Source: Spirochaetia bacterium (lineage in GTDB: Bacteria > Spirochaetota > Leptospiria > Turneriellales > JAOUOS01). From it: a DNA stretch of 64,000 bases. Where the stretch lies: contig JAOUOS010000007.1 of assembly GCA_029880285.1 (NCBI GenBank), forward strand, positions 1-64,000, read 5' to 3'. The notes beneath the pieces were generated by a model that saw nothing but the letters and a program-made list of their open reading frames with translations, was not told the DNA's origin and did no database searches. Position numbers and translations under genes: made by a program. This document shows positions 7,943 to 18,100 of the stretch, one piece after another; positions within the stretch are counted from its first letter, which is position 1, and every line of letters begins with the position of its first letter.

Positions 7943-8578
7943 TTAGAAAGCATATCCAACAGAAACTTCTAAATCGACTCCGCCAATATATGCCACAATT
8001 CCCGTAAATAGATCCATTATATCGTCAACAGTAGGATTACTTGGGGTTGTTGTGCTATCATACATTACGGGATATCCATATCCTATTCTAAATACCGCAT
8101 TTAGTCCACTATCTGATATTTTCCATCTTTTTCCAAAGTTAGCACCTATCCATAACATTGAATAGTCTAATGTAAATTCTTCTTTCTGATTTGTCAGAGA
8201 ATTATCCCACTTTCCTGTGCCATTGCCAACAAGATATCTACCAAAAATTCCCATAAAGCCTGATGATTGCATTACGTTTGAAAAATGCCATCTATAATGC
8301 AATGCTCCACCATAAGCTGTACTTGTTGTATCGCCATCTGAGCTGCCAGAAAAATATCCTTCTGCCACAATACCATGCGCACCGCCTAATAGTTTTTCAA
8401 AGTTTACAGTGTAACTGCCGGTACCAAGACCACCAAGATTCACATTCACAGCCATAGTTTTTTCTGAACTTCCTTCGCTTGCCGCGGGTGCTGCTTCAGC
8501 TTTTTCTTCTGTTTCTTGTGCAAAAATACCATGCGAACTTATTGCTAGCATAATACTTATTACTAATATTTTTTTCAT
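7943..8578 (-). CDS. Outer-membrane beta-barrel protein (hypothetical)
   Basis: 211 residues with a signal peptide (MKKILVISIMLAISSHGIFA, then QE) and an Ala/Glu-rich linker. The rest is alternating aromatic/hydrophobic strands with glycine (LGGLGTGSYTVNFEKLLGG, ALHYRWHF, GIFGRYLVG, WIGANFGKRW) ending in VGYAF; the terminal Phe is the usual barrel-insertion signal. The layout resembles small eight-strand barrels such as the DUF3575 group. The upstream AGGAG box is strong. Function unknown. Confidence 0.7.
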   Translation of the reverse strand: MKKILVISIMLAISSHGIFAQETEEKAEAAPAASEGSSEKTMAVNVNLGGLGTGSYTVNFEKLLGGAHGIVAEGYFSGSSDGDTTSTAYGGALHYRWHFSNVMQSSGFMGIFGRYLVGNGTGKWDNSLTNQKEEFTLDYSMLWIGANFGKRWKISDSGLNAVFRIGYGYPVMYDSTTTPSNPTVDDIMDLFTGIVAYIGGVDLEVSVGYAF

Positions 8579-8953
8579 GTTTATTTATCTCCTTTTTTTA
8601 GTCTAATTTATTTTTAATATGCCCTTTATAAAATCAGTACTAAAAAATAAATTAGTTTTTCCATTAGTTGAAAATATTTCATTTTGTCAAATATATTTAT
8701 TGTTACTTTATGATTATTGTGTTAGAGAATATGGCTATTATGTTTTTTTTTTAAACATTTTATTATTATTTAATTTATAATGACATATGTGAAATAACTG
8801 CCTGAATTCATCAGTTAAAAAAGTTTTATAGGGTTATACTATTAAAGTGAATCTACCGATTATTTTATTTCATTAGAATTATTTTTCACAGAAATGTTAT
8901 TAAAAAAGAATAATTTAATACTTTAAAGTTTTTATTAAATAAAATGTTGTGAG
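8579..8953. other. AT-rich intergenic region
   Basis: No gene seen. It should contain the promoter of the barrel-protein gene, which reads leftward. A near-palindrome TGACATATGTGA (about 8781-8792) could be a CRP/FNR-type site, but there is no support beyond its shape. Confidence 0.3.
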
Positions 8954-10372
8954 TTAAATCTTCTTACCCGCTAGCTTTTTTTTATATTTCTTAGAAATTG
9001 AAAAGTATATTAATATACTAATAACAACAGCGGGAAAAATTTCATAAACTTCAGCTGAAAGTCCCGTAAAGTTCCAGATTACAACAACAAGTAAAGATGT
9101 TAGCTGTAGCGTAATTGCTTCCCATTCTTTAATTTTTATATTAAATATATAAATTATCAAAACAGGTAAAAAAGCTGAAGCTAAAACGGACCACGACAAA
9201 ACTACAAGATAAAAAACAGATTGATTACCCAAAAGCGCTATTAATAAAGTAGCTAGTGTTACTATAACTGTGGAACTTTTAATTAAATAATATGGCATGT
9301 TTCTTTTTTGAAAAATATCATGAGTTAAAGCGGCTGAGCAGCTTAAAATAAGAGAATCAGCAGTAGAAATAGTTGCCGCAAAAATTCCCGCCAAAATTAT
9401 GCCGGCAAGAGGGGCGGGTAAAATTTTAGCCGCAATTGAAGGCAGCGCAAGTTCTGCGTCAAAACCAGAAGCCTCAGGAATTAGTATTCTAGATAGCAAA
9501 CCTACCATAGTGGCAAATAAATAAAAAACAATGTACCATGAATAATAATAGATGCGGGCCTTTTTCATATTTTTCGAAGAATCTAATGCCATAAATCTCA
9601 CCATTATATGAGGCTGTCCCACCACTCCAAAGCCAGCAAACATCCATCCGATAATAAATAAAATAGGCCCGGCAATATTGCCAAGCGCTAAATTTGTAGG
9701 GAACAGACTATTAAAATCTCCTTCGATTGCAGATAGTTTGTGATAAACAGCAGTAAAGCTGCCTATCTCGTTTAAAGCCGCAAAAAATAAAAATATCATC
9801 GAGAAAATCATAACTATTGACTGTGCAGCGTCTGTCCAAATTGAAGCTCGAATACCGCCCGAAAAACAATACAAGAGAACAATAATACTGCCAATGACAG
9901 CGCCCGAGGCGATATCCCAGTTAAATAATATATGAAGCGCTTTTGAACCCGCATTAAACTGCGCGGCCGCGTATGAACCCATAAATAATAGAGATACAAT
10001 GCCTGAAATAAACCTAAATTTCTTAAAATCTGTCGCAAACCATTTACTTAAAACTCCAGGGTACGTATGCGCATTTACCGCCTGTGTTTTTTCGCGGAGT
10101 TTTTTATGTATTAATAACGAAGCAAAATAATCGCCTAATATCCACCCTATCATAAGCCAAATAGCAGAAAGTCCCGAAGAGTATGTATAACCAATAACAC
10201 CTATAAACATATATCCGCTATTATTGGTTGCCACTGCAGAAAGTGCCGCTAACCAAGGTTTTATATTATGCTCTGCTAATAGATAGTCTAAGGTTGTTTT
10301 TTTTCGCGCTTTTAGAGATGAAATGCCAACAATAACAAAAAAAAGTAAAAATATTAAAAAAGTTATAAGCAT
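8954..10372 (-). CDS. Sodium:solute symporter (SSS family, PutP-like)
   Basis: 472 residues with about 12-13 hydrophobic segments. N-terminal SSS features are visible: DYLLAEHNIKPWLAALSAVA, then a SGLSAIWLMIGWILGDY stretch. GIFAATISTADSLILSCSAAL matches the conserved SSS segment that holds sodium ligands. Substrate cannot be read from sequence; PutP-like proline or a related amino or organic acid is plausible. It stands alone between the barrel gene and a drug/metabolite transporter gene. Confidence 0.85.
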   Translation of the reverse strand: MLITFLIFLLFFVIVGISSLKARKKTTLDYLLAEHNIKPWLAALSAVATNNSGYMFIGVIGYTYSSGLSAIWLMIGWILGDYFASLLIHKKLREKTQAVNAHTYPGVLSKWFATDFKKFRFISGIVSLLFMGSYAAAQFNAGSKALHILFNWDIASGAVIGSIIVLLYCFSGGIRASIWTDAAQSIVMIFSMIFLFFAALNEIGSFTAVYHKLSAIEGDFNSLFPTNLALGNIAGPILFIIGWMFAGFGVVGQPHIMVRFMALDSSKNMKKARIYYYSWYIVFYLFATMVGLLSRILIPEASGFDAELALPSIAAKILPAPLAGIILAGIFAATISTADSLILSCSAALTHDIFQKRNMPYYLIKSSTVIVTLATLLIALLGNQSVFYLVVLSWSVLASAFLPVLIIYIFNIKIKEWEAITLQLTSLLVVVIWNFTGLSAEVYEIFPAVVISILIYFSISKKYKKKLAGKKI

Positions 10373-10454
10373 TTATAAAAAGTATGATTAAAACCTAGTG
10401 TCAATGTCAATGAAGTTTTTTCTACAATTATAATCACCAATATTGTTTAGGTAT

Positions 10455-11375
10455 TTAATCATTTTGCTTTAGATACTTTTTAGTTACAAATTCGGGCAAT
10501 GGTAATTTTTTTAATTTAATGGCGAGTATTCCTGTTATAATTAGAACCATACCTAATATTTGAAAAATATCTAATCTTTCATTTAAAAAAATATAGGCCC
10601 ATGTTACCGTAAACGCGGGGCCCAATGAGCTAACAATTGTAGATTTTGAAGCTCCAATTATTTTTACGCCGTATAAATAAGCGACAAAAGGAATAAATCC
10701 GCATATAAAACCCAGTAAAAAAGCAATAAGCCACACCTGCCAGTTTGAGGGGTAGGTTCTGTATCCAAAAAAAATTACGAATAAAATAGAAACAAATATC
10801 ATGCAATAAGTAATAACTTTTATAGGTGATACTTTCTTAACGTTTTTTTCTGCCAATACATTGTAAACGGCGTAAAAAAAAGCGGCTAAAAAAGCAAACC
10901 AGATACCGCGTTTATCAATACCTGTTAAATTTGATTCATGTATTTTAATAACAAAAAGAAGTCCGCAAAAAGTAAGTATAATAGATATTATTTTTGATGA
11001 TGTTAGTTTTTCTTTTTCAAAGAATGTCATCATTAAAACAGTAATAGCCGGGTATGTGTAAACAAGAAGCGAAGATACAGAAGCATCAATATATTTTAAT
11101 GAATAAAAAGAAAAAATAATAGGTAAAGCAAGACCAAAGGTTCCCATCAATGAAAAATTAATTATTTCTTTTTTTTGAAAAGTAAAAGCCGCTTTACCTT
11201 CAATTATAAAAAGTGCGATAATAAAAAACGGCAGTGATATAACAACCCGCATAACAGCTAATGTTATAGGATCAACACTGTAAGTATAGGCGGTTTTTAC
11301 AAGAATTGATTTAAATGATATACCAATAGCGGCAATAGAAATTAAAAAGTAACCCGATGAAAGTAATTTTTTCAT
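10455..11375 (-). CDS. EamA/DMT-family transporter
   Basis: About 306 residues when started at the ATG ending at 11375 (MKKLLSSGYFLISIAAIGIS), which begins the first membrane helix; an in-frame extension to 11477 adds 34 atypical residues. It contains ten hydrophobic segments as two EamA repeats. The second carries the conserved VSSLGPAFTVTWAYIFLNER. Drug/metabolite transporters export small metabolites; the substrate is not predictable. No strong ribosome site separates the start options. Confidence 0.8.
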   Translation of the reverse strand: MKKLLSSGYFLISIAAIGISFKSILVKTAYTYSVDPITLAVMRVVISLPFFIIALFIIEGKAAFTFQKKEIINFSLMGTFGLALPIIFSFYSLKYIDASVSSLLVYTYPAITVLMMTFFEKEKLTSSKIISIILTFCGLLFVIKIHESNLTGIDKRGIWFAFLAAFFYAVYNVLAEKNVKKVSPIKVITYCMIFVSILFVIFFGYRTYPSNWQVWLIAFLLGFICGFIPFVAYLYGVKIIGASKSTIVSSLGPAFTVTWAYIFLNERLDIFQILGMVLIITGILAIKLKKLPLPEFVTKKYLKQND

Positions 11376-11544
11376 TTTGTCTAAAGTGTATCTATTTTTA
11401 CACATCGTAAATCGTTTTATATTAGTTAATGTCATAATAATATAATTTTTAATAAGAGATATCTTTTTATAGAACAATCATGATAATTAATAGTAAAATT
11501 AATTTTTGTTGCCATTTTATCCGATATTTTATATTATCTATTGT

Positions 11545-11943
11545 ATGAAAAAACGTGTATTTTTCATATTTACATTATTCTTTTTTATAGGCTCACAAAC
11601 AGCGGCTGTGAATATAGCGCATTGTGATATGTATAAAAAAATAAAAATAGAAGTTAAAGAAAAAAAAACGTCATGTCATGAAAATGAAAATGATAAAGCA
11701 TTAAAAATAACTGAAAAATGTGGTTTAAATTGTAATTGCACGATATCTCAAACCAAAACAAATGATATTTTTACCTCTAATGAAATAAAATTAAGCCTTA
11801 AAAAAGTAAAGGCCGCTAAAACAGCTGAAATATTTTTTTCAAAAAATAACAAAACAAAACAATTTCATGAGCAAAAGCAAATTTATATACTCTCTTCACG
11901 GGAACAGCCTCTTTATATTAAGCTAAATTCTCTAATAATTTAA
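11545..11943 (+). CDS. Small secreted Cys-containing protein, first gene of the metal-efflux operon
   Basis: 132 residues from ATG 11545 (MKKRVFFIFTLFFFIGSQTA signal peptide); an upstream start would place 13 residues before it. The mature part has Cys/His clusters (AHCDMYKK, TSCHENEND, CGLNCNCT) and is rich in Lys. Similar small proteins head metal-efflux operons and may bind metal in the periplasm, but I cannot name a family. The gene stands 60 bp upstream of the TolC-like gene and is separated from it by a hairpin that pairs with that gene's ribosome site. Confidence 0.65.
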   Translation: MKKRVFFIFTLFFFIGSQTAAVNIAHCDMYKKIKIEVKEKKTSCHENENDKALKITEKCGLNCNCTISQTKTNDIFTSNEIKLSLKKVKAAKTAEIFFSKNNKTKQFHEQKQIYILSSREQPLYIKLNSLII

Positions 11944-11999
11944 AAACCTCCCAGAAAGATTTTTACGGTATATCCGAAAATTTTTATGAAGGAGGTTTT
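11943..11999 (+). promoter_or_regulatory. Hairpin that could mask the ribosome site of the TolC-like gene
   Basis: AAAACCTCC (11943-11951) is exactly complementary to GGAGGTTTT (11991-11999), and the latter contains the ribosome site for ATG 12004. A 39-base loop separates the arms. If formed in mRNA, it would block initiation. The left arm is immediately after the stop of the upstream gene, so ribosomes finishing that gene could influence pairing. A terminator is less likely because no T-run follows. Confidence 0.5.
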
Positions 12000-12003
12000 A
12001 AAA

Positions 12004-13311
12004 ATGTATTATAGTAAATATGGTATAGTTAAAAATAAATTAATATTCTTAACACTGGTTTATTTTATAAGTTTATTTTCAGCTTTTGCGGTAGACGTGT
12101 CTTTCTTTATTAAAGAGGCTTTTAAAAATAATCCATCTTTAAAGGCAAATGCATTTGAAGTTGAAAAAGAAAAAGCGGCTCATGATTCTGAAAGTTTATT
12201 TTTAAATGCTACTAATATAAACCTTGGTTATAATAATATTCCTATATCAAACATTCCTTCATTAGATTCTCATATGATGTCTAATGTTTCTATTGGTATA
12301 TCTCAGAATATTGCCTTTCCCTGGGAAAGCTCTCTAAGAAAGTCGGCAGCTTATGAAAAATTTATTTCTGAAAAAGATAAGTTTACTCATAAGAAGAATG
12401 TTTTTGCTTATAATATTAGAAATATCTATGAAAAACTCATGTTCTTAATTGCTAAAAAAGAAATATTGAGAAAAAACGAGAAAGCGCTGGAAAACATATT
12501 AAAAACATCACGAGCTTTGGTTTCAGTAAATAGAATGGCGAGTTCGCAATTATTAAAAATTGAAGCTGATATTTCTTTTATTAATAGTAATATATTAAAA
12601 ATTGAGGCCGAAACAGAGAAAAAAAAATACGAGTTAAATCTTTTATGCGGAGTCTTTTTCGATTGGGTAAATATAAATCTTTCAACAGCAGATTGGATTT
12701 ATCTAAGCGATAATATTATTGTACCAGAAAATATTGACGTTGAAAATACAGCTTTATATAATCAATATAAAAATTTTTATGAAAGTCAAAAAACAAAAGA
12801 ATCATTAGGGTATGCTTCTCTTTGGCCTTCTGTAATGTTAGGCATAAATTATTCTATAAGACAAGAAATAGCCGGTAAAGATAAAGGCGAAGATTTTATT
12901 TCAGTAAACGCTTCTATGCCTTTTCCTTTACATTATGCTTATAAAGAGAAATACCAAATAATAAAAAATGAAAAGGCGGCGCAAGCGGCGTATGAAAATT
13001 GGCTAAATATAGAAAATGATATTAAAATGAATTGGCAGGGAGAAAAAAATAAAGCTTTGTTATTAAAAGAAGCTTATAAAATTATTGAAAAAGAGGTGCT
13101 GCCAAAATACTATGCTTCTTATATGTCACAGGTTTCGTCTTTATCAGCGGGAAATTTAACTTTAATAGATGTTTTAGATTCTTACAGAAGATATTTAGAG
13201 GTTTCTCTTGAAAAAGTAAAAACATACTATGAATTAAGAGAGTCAATTTTAAAATTAGATTATTACAGCGAAAATTATCCGGCAAAAGAAAATTTGAGTA
13301 ATAATAATTAA
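12004..13311 (+). CDS. TolC-family outer-membrane efflux protein (CusC/CzcC-like)
   Basis: 435 residues. Start chosen at ATG 12004 because GGAGG (11991-11995) is ideally spaced; an earlier ATG at 11986 overlaps the ribosome site itself. A signal peptide (LTLVYFISLFSAFA) is followed by two OEP repeats: helical hairpins (AFKNNPSLKANAFEVEKEKA; GYASLWPSVMLGINYSIRQE) and a C-terminal SLSAGNLTLIDVLDSYRRYL motif. It would be the outer-membrane channel for the adaptor and RND pump encoded downstream. Confidence 0.88.
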   Translation: MYYSKYGIVKNKLIFLTLVYFISLFSAFAVDVSFFIKEAFKNNPSLKANAFEVEKEKAAHDSESLFLNATNINLGYNNIPISNIPSLDSHMMSNVSIGISQNIAFPWESSLRKSAAYEKFISEKDKFTHKKNVFAYNIRNIYEKLMFLIAKKEILRKNEKALENILKTSRALVSVNRMASSQLLKIEADISFINSNILKIEAETEKKKYELNLLCGVFFDWVNINLSTADWIYLSDNIIVPENIDVENTALYNQYKNFYESQKTKESLGYASLWPSVMLGINYSIRQEIAGKDKGEDFISVNASMPFPLHYAYKEKYQIIKNEKAAQAAYENWLNIENDIKMNWQGEKNKALLLKEAYKIIEKEVLPKYYASYMSQVSSLSAGNLTLIDVLDSYRRYLEVSLEKVKTYYELRESILKLDYYSENYPAKENLSNNN

Positions 13312-13326
13312 TAAAAGGAGATAAAA

Positions 13327-13608
13327 ATGAAAAAAACAATTTCAATAACTATCATGGTCATTTTAGCCGTGATATTTTTAGGGGTTGCCGTTAATTCAAA
13401 TGTTACGGCTCATGAAAATGACGAGGTTTATACTTGTCCCATGCATCCTGAAGTTGAAAATAAAGAAACGGGTGAATGCCCTAAATGCGGTATGGATTTA
13501 GAAAAGCATTCAGAAGTGGACCATGATCATGATGATAAAAAAGATAAAGATGATCATAAAAAGCATGATGATCATAATGATCATAAAACAAAGAAAGAAA
13601 AAAAATAA
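13327..13608 (+). CDS. Small exported heavy-metal-binding domain protein with His/Asp-rich tail
   Basis: 93 residues. A signal peptide (MKKTISITIMVILAVIFLGV) is followed by a heavy-metal-binding domain, YTCPMHPEVENKETGECPKC, ending in GMDLEK. The last 30 residues are a run of His, Asp and Lys (DHDHDDKKDKDDHKKHDDH) suited to metal chelation. The adaptor gene downstream carries the same domain. An AGGAG ribosome site precedes it. A periplasmic metal buffer or delivery protein is likely; copper, silver, zinc or cobalt cannot be distinguished. Confidence 0.8.
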   Translation: MKKTISITIMVILAVIFLGVAVNSNVTAHENDEVYTCPMHPEVENKETGECPKCGMDLEKHSEVDHDHDDKKDKDDHKKHDDHNDHKTKKEKK

Positions 13609-13638
13609 GATTTAGAATTAGAAAACAATTATGTTGAA

Positions 13639-13801
13639 TTTAAAGGAGCTTTAATAGTTATTTGGCAAGTTGTGTAAAAAGCCGCATCGATAATATTTGT
13701 ACGCCGGCCTTTGAGTGAAAATGGCATACAAATCACTCGGCGACCATCTTTTTACACAACGCCTTATTGAACAGCCCTTACAAAATTAAAGCTTCTTTAA
13801 A
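13639..13801 (+). other. 163-bp nested inverted-repeat element inside the efflux operon
   Basis: Outer arms 13639-13655 and 13785-13801 match in 16 of 17 positions. Inside are perfect 13-bp arms GTTGTGTAAAAAG (13669-13681) and CTTTTTACACAAC (13748-13760). The core can pair in two ways that exclude each other: TTTGTACGCC with GGCATACAAA (13696-13705, 13723-13732), or CGCC and GAGTGA with TCACTCGGCG (13702-13742). It could be a MITE-like insertion or a regulatory RNA between the metal-binding gene and the adaptor gene. Confidence 0.55.
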
Positions 13802-13818
13802 TTAATTTTCGCTAAGAT

Positions 13819-15156
13819 ATGACTATGAAAAAACTAATTTATATAATTTATGTTTTAACAATTGTTTTTTTGATTCATTTTGCCTGCTCTGAAAAAGAAA
13901 AAAAAATTGAAGAAACCGGTTATTACACATGTCCCATGCATCCTCAGGTAATTGAAAATAAACCGGGTCGCTGCCCTATTTGTAAAATGCATTTAAAATT
14001 TATAAAATCGGGAGAGTCTTTAGAAGAATCTCATGAGAGTCATAACCACTCAGATGAAGAGATACAAAAAAATAAAGAAATAGAAAATTCTGAAAGCGAA
14101 AATACTAGTACTAAAACAAGTAATTTTCAATTTTCACTTTCTGCCGCTGCTCTTGGCAACGCCGGCATCACAACATCACCCGCGGTAAAAAAAGAATTTG
14201 AAATAAACTCAGTTTTTTCGGGTCATGTTGATTATAACGAGGGGCCGCAAAATTTAGTGGTAATAAGCACAAAATATGACGGATGGATTGAAACGTTAAA
14301 TGTTTCAAAAGAGGGCCAGTACATTAAAAAAGGCGAAACAATTTTTGGTATATATAGTCCGCAAATATTAGCAGCGAAAGAAGAATATCTTACCACATTT
14401 CAAAGTTTAAAAGAAATATTTCATGGGCAGGGTAAGTCTTCAAAAGATTTATATGCAGACCCTACTTTAGTTTCGGCCAGAAGAAAACTGCTTTATCTTG
14501 ACGTACCCCAGTCACAAATTAATGAAATTGAAACAGAAAATAAAGTAACGAGAACAACAAATTTCAAATCACCAATTACAGGAACAGTAGTTTCAAAAAA
14601 TATGTTACAGGGAGCTTTTATAAAATCGGGACAAGAGATATTGCGCATTGCCGATTTAAGTAAGTTGTGGGTTTATATTCATATTTTTGAAAAAGATCTG
14701 GCTTTTGTTTCAAAAGGTCTTTTGGTAAATATTAAAAGCGCGGCTTATGCTCAAAAAGATTTTACGGGCAAGGTAGATATGGTGTATCCTTATCTCGATA
14801 GAAAAACAAAAGATATTAAAGTAAGAATTGAAATAGATAATAAAGAAAATCTGTTAAAACCCGGTATGTTTGTAGAAGTAAATGTTAACAAAAAGTTAAA
14901 AGGAAAGAATATAATAATTCCCGAAAGCTCGCTTATATTTTCAGGTGAAAAAAAATATGTGTTTGTTTCTTTAGGTAAAGGAAAGTTCGAAATAAGACCG
15001 GTACACACATTGGCTTTTTCAGATGGATTTGCGGCTGTAGAAAATAATCTTAAAGAAAAAGACCTTGTGGTAACGAATGGACAGTTCTTATTAGATTCAG
15101 AAGCCTCATTAAAAGAGGCTTTGCAAAAAGGTTCACCTAAAGAACATGTTCATTAA
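13819..15156 (+). CDS. RND efflux periplasmic adaptor lipoprotein (CusB-like) with metal-binding domain
   Basis: 445 residues; a second ATG at 13825 is equally possible. The N-terminus is a lipoprotein signal (IYVLTIVFLIHFAC). A heavy-metal-binding domain follows (YYTCPMHPQVIENKPGRCPI, CKMHLK), then a low-complexity Glu/Ser linker and the adaptor core: barrel-sandwich hybrid (GWIETLNVSKEGQYIKKGE), alpha-hairpin, SPITGTVVSKNMLQGAFIKS, and membrane-proximal domains. It bridges the RND pump and the outer channel. Its metal-binding module matches the small protein upstream. Confidence 0.88.
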   Translation: MTMKKLIYIIYVLTIVFLIHFACSEKEKKIEETGYYTCPMHPQVIENKPGRCPICKMHLKFIKSGESLEESHESHNHSDEEIQKNKEIENSESENTSTKTSNFQFSLSAAALGNAGITTSPAVKKEFEINSVFSGHVDYNEGPQNLVVISTKYDGWIETLNVSKEGQYIKKGETIFGIYSPQILAAKEEYLTTFQSLKEIFHGQGKSSKDLYADPTLVSARRKLLYLDVPQSQINEIETENKVTRTTNFKSPITGTVVSKNMLQGAFIKSGQEILRIADLSKLWVYIHIFEKDLAFVSKGLLVNIKSAAYAQKDFTGKVDMVYPYLDRKTKDIKVRIEIDNKENLLKPGMFVEVNVNKKLKGKNIIIPESSLIFSGEKKYVFVSLGKGKFEIRPVHTLAFSDGFAAVENNLKEKDLVVTNGQFLLDSEASLKEALQKGSPKEHVH

Positions 15157-15172
15157 ATAAAAGAGTTTGATC

Positions 15173-18100
15173 ATGCGAAAAATAATAGACTGGAGTTTTT
15201 CAAATAGAACGCTCGTTCTCTTAATGGCAGTTGTAATTCTTATCGCAGGTATTTGGTCCATAGAAAAAATAGAAAAAGATGCCATACCCGATTTATCAGA
15301 CACACAGGTTATTATCAAAGCCGATTATCCCGGTCAGCCTCCGCAGGTAGTTGAAGAACAGGTAACGTATCCACTAACCACCCGAATGCTTTCGGTACCG
15401 TATTCAAAAAATGTTAGGGCTTATTCTTTTTTCGGTTATTCGTTGATATATATATTGTTTGAAGATGGTACCGATATATACTGGGCAAGAAGCCGTGTTT
15501 TAGAGTATCTAAACGGAATGCAGGGTAAACTGCCCGAAAATACAACACTAGAGCTGGGGCCTGATGCAACATCAATAGGATGGATTTATCAATATGTTTT
15601 AAAAGACAAATCTGGCAGACAAACACTGGCAGATTTAAGAGATATTCAAGATTTCTTTTTACGATATGAGCTTACGGCTGTTGAAGGGGTTAGTGAAATT
15701 GCGTCTATAGGAGGTTTTCAAAGGCAGTTTCAAATAGAAGTAAATCCGGAACTTTTATATCAATACAATATAAGATTAACTGATATCGAAAAAGCGCTTA
15801 AAAAAGCAAATATGGAAACCGGCGCTCGATTATTTCAACAGGCCGAAACCGAATATATGGTTTTAGTGAGAGGATACATTCAATCGGTAAATGATATAAA
15901 ATCAATACCAATTAGAATTGGTCATGAAGGGGCCGTACTTCGCATGGAAGATATAGCTCATGTTAAAGAAGGCCCTGATATAAGACGGGGTATTGCCGAT
16001 CTTGATGGTGAAGGCGAAGTAGTAGGCGGCATTGTTGTTATGCGTTCGGGCGAAGATGTTACTAAAACCATCAATTCAATTAAAAAAAGATTAGAAGAAA
16101 TTAAAAGCGCGCTGCCCGAAGGTGTAGAAATTATAACAGTATATGATAGATCAAAAATAATTAAAAAAGCTGTTTCAAATTTAACCTTTAAGCTTATTGA
16201 AGAGCTTTTAGTTGTTTCAATAGTTACAGCGTTCTTTCTAATGCATTTTAGATCGGCGGCTGTTGCCTTAATTACTTTGCCATTGGGAGTTTTGCTTTCA
16301 TTTGTACTAATGCGGGCGTTAGGGGTAACGGCAAATATCATGTCTTTAGGGGGCATTGCTATTGCCATTGGTGTTATGGTTGATGCCAGTGTTGTTATTG
16401 TAGAAAACACTCACAAACATCTTGAAAAATTACAAAATATTAAAAATAATACCGATGTATATTGGCAGGCCGCGAAAAACGCTACATACGAAGTGGCTCC
16501 CGGGTTATTCTGGTCAATGATGATAATTATTATCAGTTTTACGCCGGTATTTGCTCTGCCTGAGCAGACAGGCCGGTTATTTACACCTCTTGCTTTAACA
16601 AAAACTTTGGCAATGATTTCAAGTTCTTTTCTCTCTATAATTTTACTGCCTGTTTTAGCCGGATACTTTGTAAGGGGAAAAATTCCTTCTGAAGAAAACC
16701 ATCCGGTAAGTTCATTTTTAATTCGAATTTATATGCCAACTTTAAAATGGTCATTGGATCATAAGAAATTTGTTTTTATTGCTTCTTTTATTATTTTACT
16801 TTTCAGCTTTATTCCGCTTACGGGATTAAAAATTCCTTTTTTAAATAAAAATTTAATAGAACCAATAGGCAGTGAATTAATGCCGCCGCTTGAAGAAGAA
16901 GACCTTCTTTGGATGCCCTCAACTAATATTCCGGGTATTTCTATTTCAAAAGCCAGAGAAATATTGATGAAAACAGATAAGCTTATAAAGTCAGTTCCTG
17001 AGGTAAAAAGCGTATTTGGTAAAATAGGCCGCGCCGATACGGCGACAGATCCCGCGCCATTAACCATGATTGAAACAACAATTTTACTAAAAGATAAAGA
17101 AAAATGGCGGCCCGGTATGACAACAGAAACAATATTTGATGAAATTGATAATAAAGCGCGTTTACCGGGTTTAACGGCGGCCTCTTATGGAATGCCCATA
17201 CGAACAAGAATTGATATGCTCGCAACAGGCATTAAAACACCTTTGGGTATTAAACTAATGGGCAATGATTTACAAAAACTTGAAGACTTGGCCAAACTTC
17301 TTGAAAGTGAAATAAGTAATGTAAAGGGTGTGCGAGCCGTTTATGGCGAAAGAACAATGGGAGGCAATTATATTGTTTATGATATTGACCGGTATAAAGC
17401 CGGTATTTATGGTCTTGAGGTGGCCGATATTCAAAATGTTCTGGCAACGGCGCTGGGGGGCAGAAAAGTTACCGATATTATTTACGGCCCATACCGTTGG
17501 AGCTCTAATATAAGATATATGCGCGATTATCGCGAATCTATTGAAAATTTAAGAAATATATACATTCCTCTGCCGGGTAAGGGAGGTGGTAAAATACCCA
17601 TTTCACAGGTGGCCCATTTAAAAGTTGAAAAAGGTCCCGCGGCCATAAAAACCGAAAATGCCCGCAAGACTTCATGGATTTATATTGTACCCGAAACCAA
17701 TGACATGGGGGCGCTGGCGTCTTTATTAAAAGATAAATTAAACAGTATAAAAACTGAAAAAAAATATGGCTGGCCCAAAGGGTATACCTATGTTATAAGC
17801 GGGCAATTTGAACAAATGGAATTAGCGGCAGAAAGAATGAAAATACTAATTCCGCTGGTTTTAATAATAGTTTTTGTGATATTATTTTTACATTTTAAAA
17901 ATTCATCCCACCCAATATGGATTATGGTAACAGCCTTATTTTTCGCGCCGCTAGGAGGATTGTGGTTTATGTTTTTTGCCAGCTATAACCGGTCTGTGGC
18001 TTCAGATGTTGGGTTTATAGCTCTAATTGGTCTTGCGGCCGAAACTGGCGTTTTAATGCTTATTTATCTGGACGAAGCATGGGCACGATATAAAGATAAA

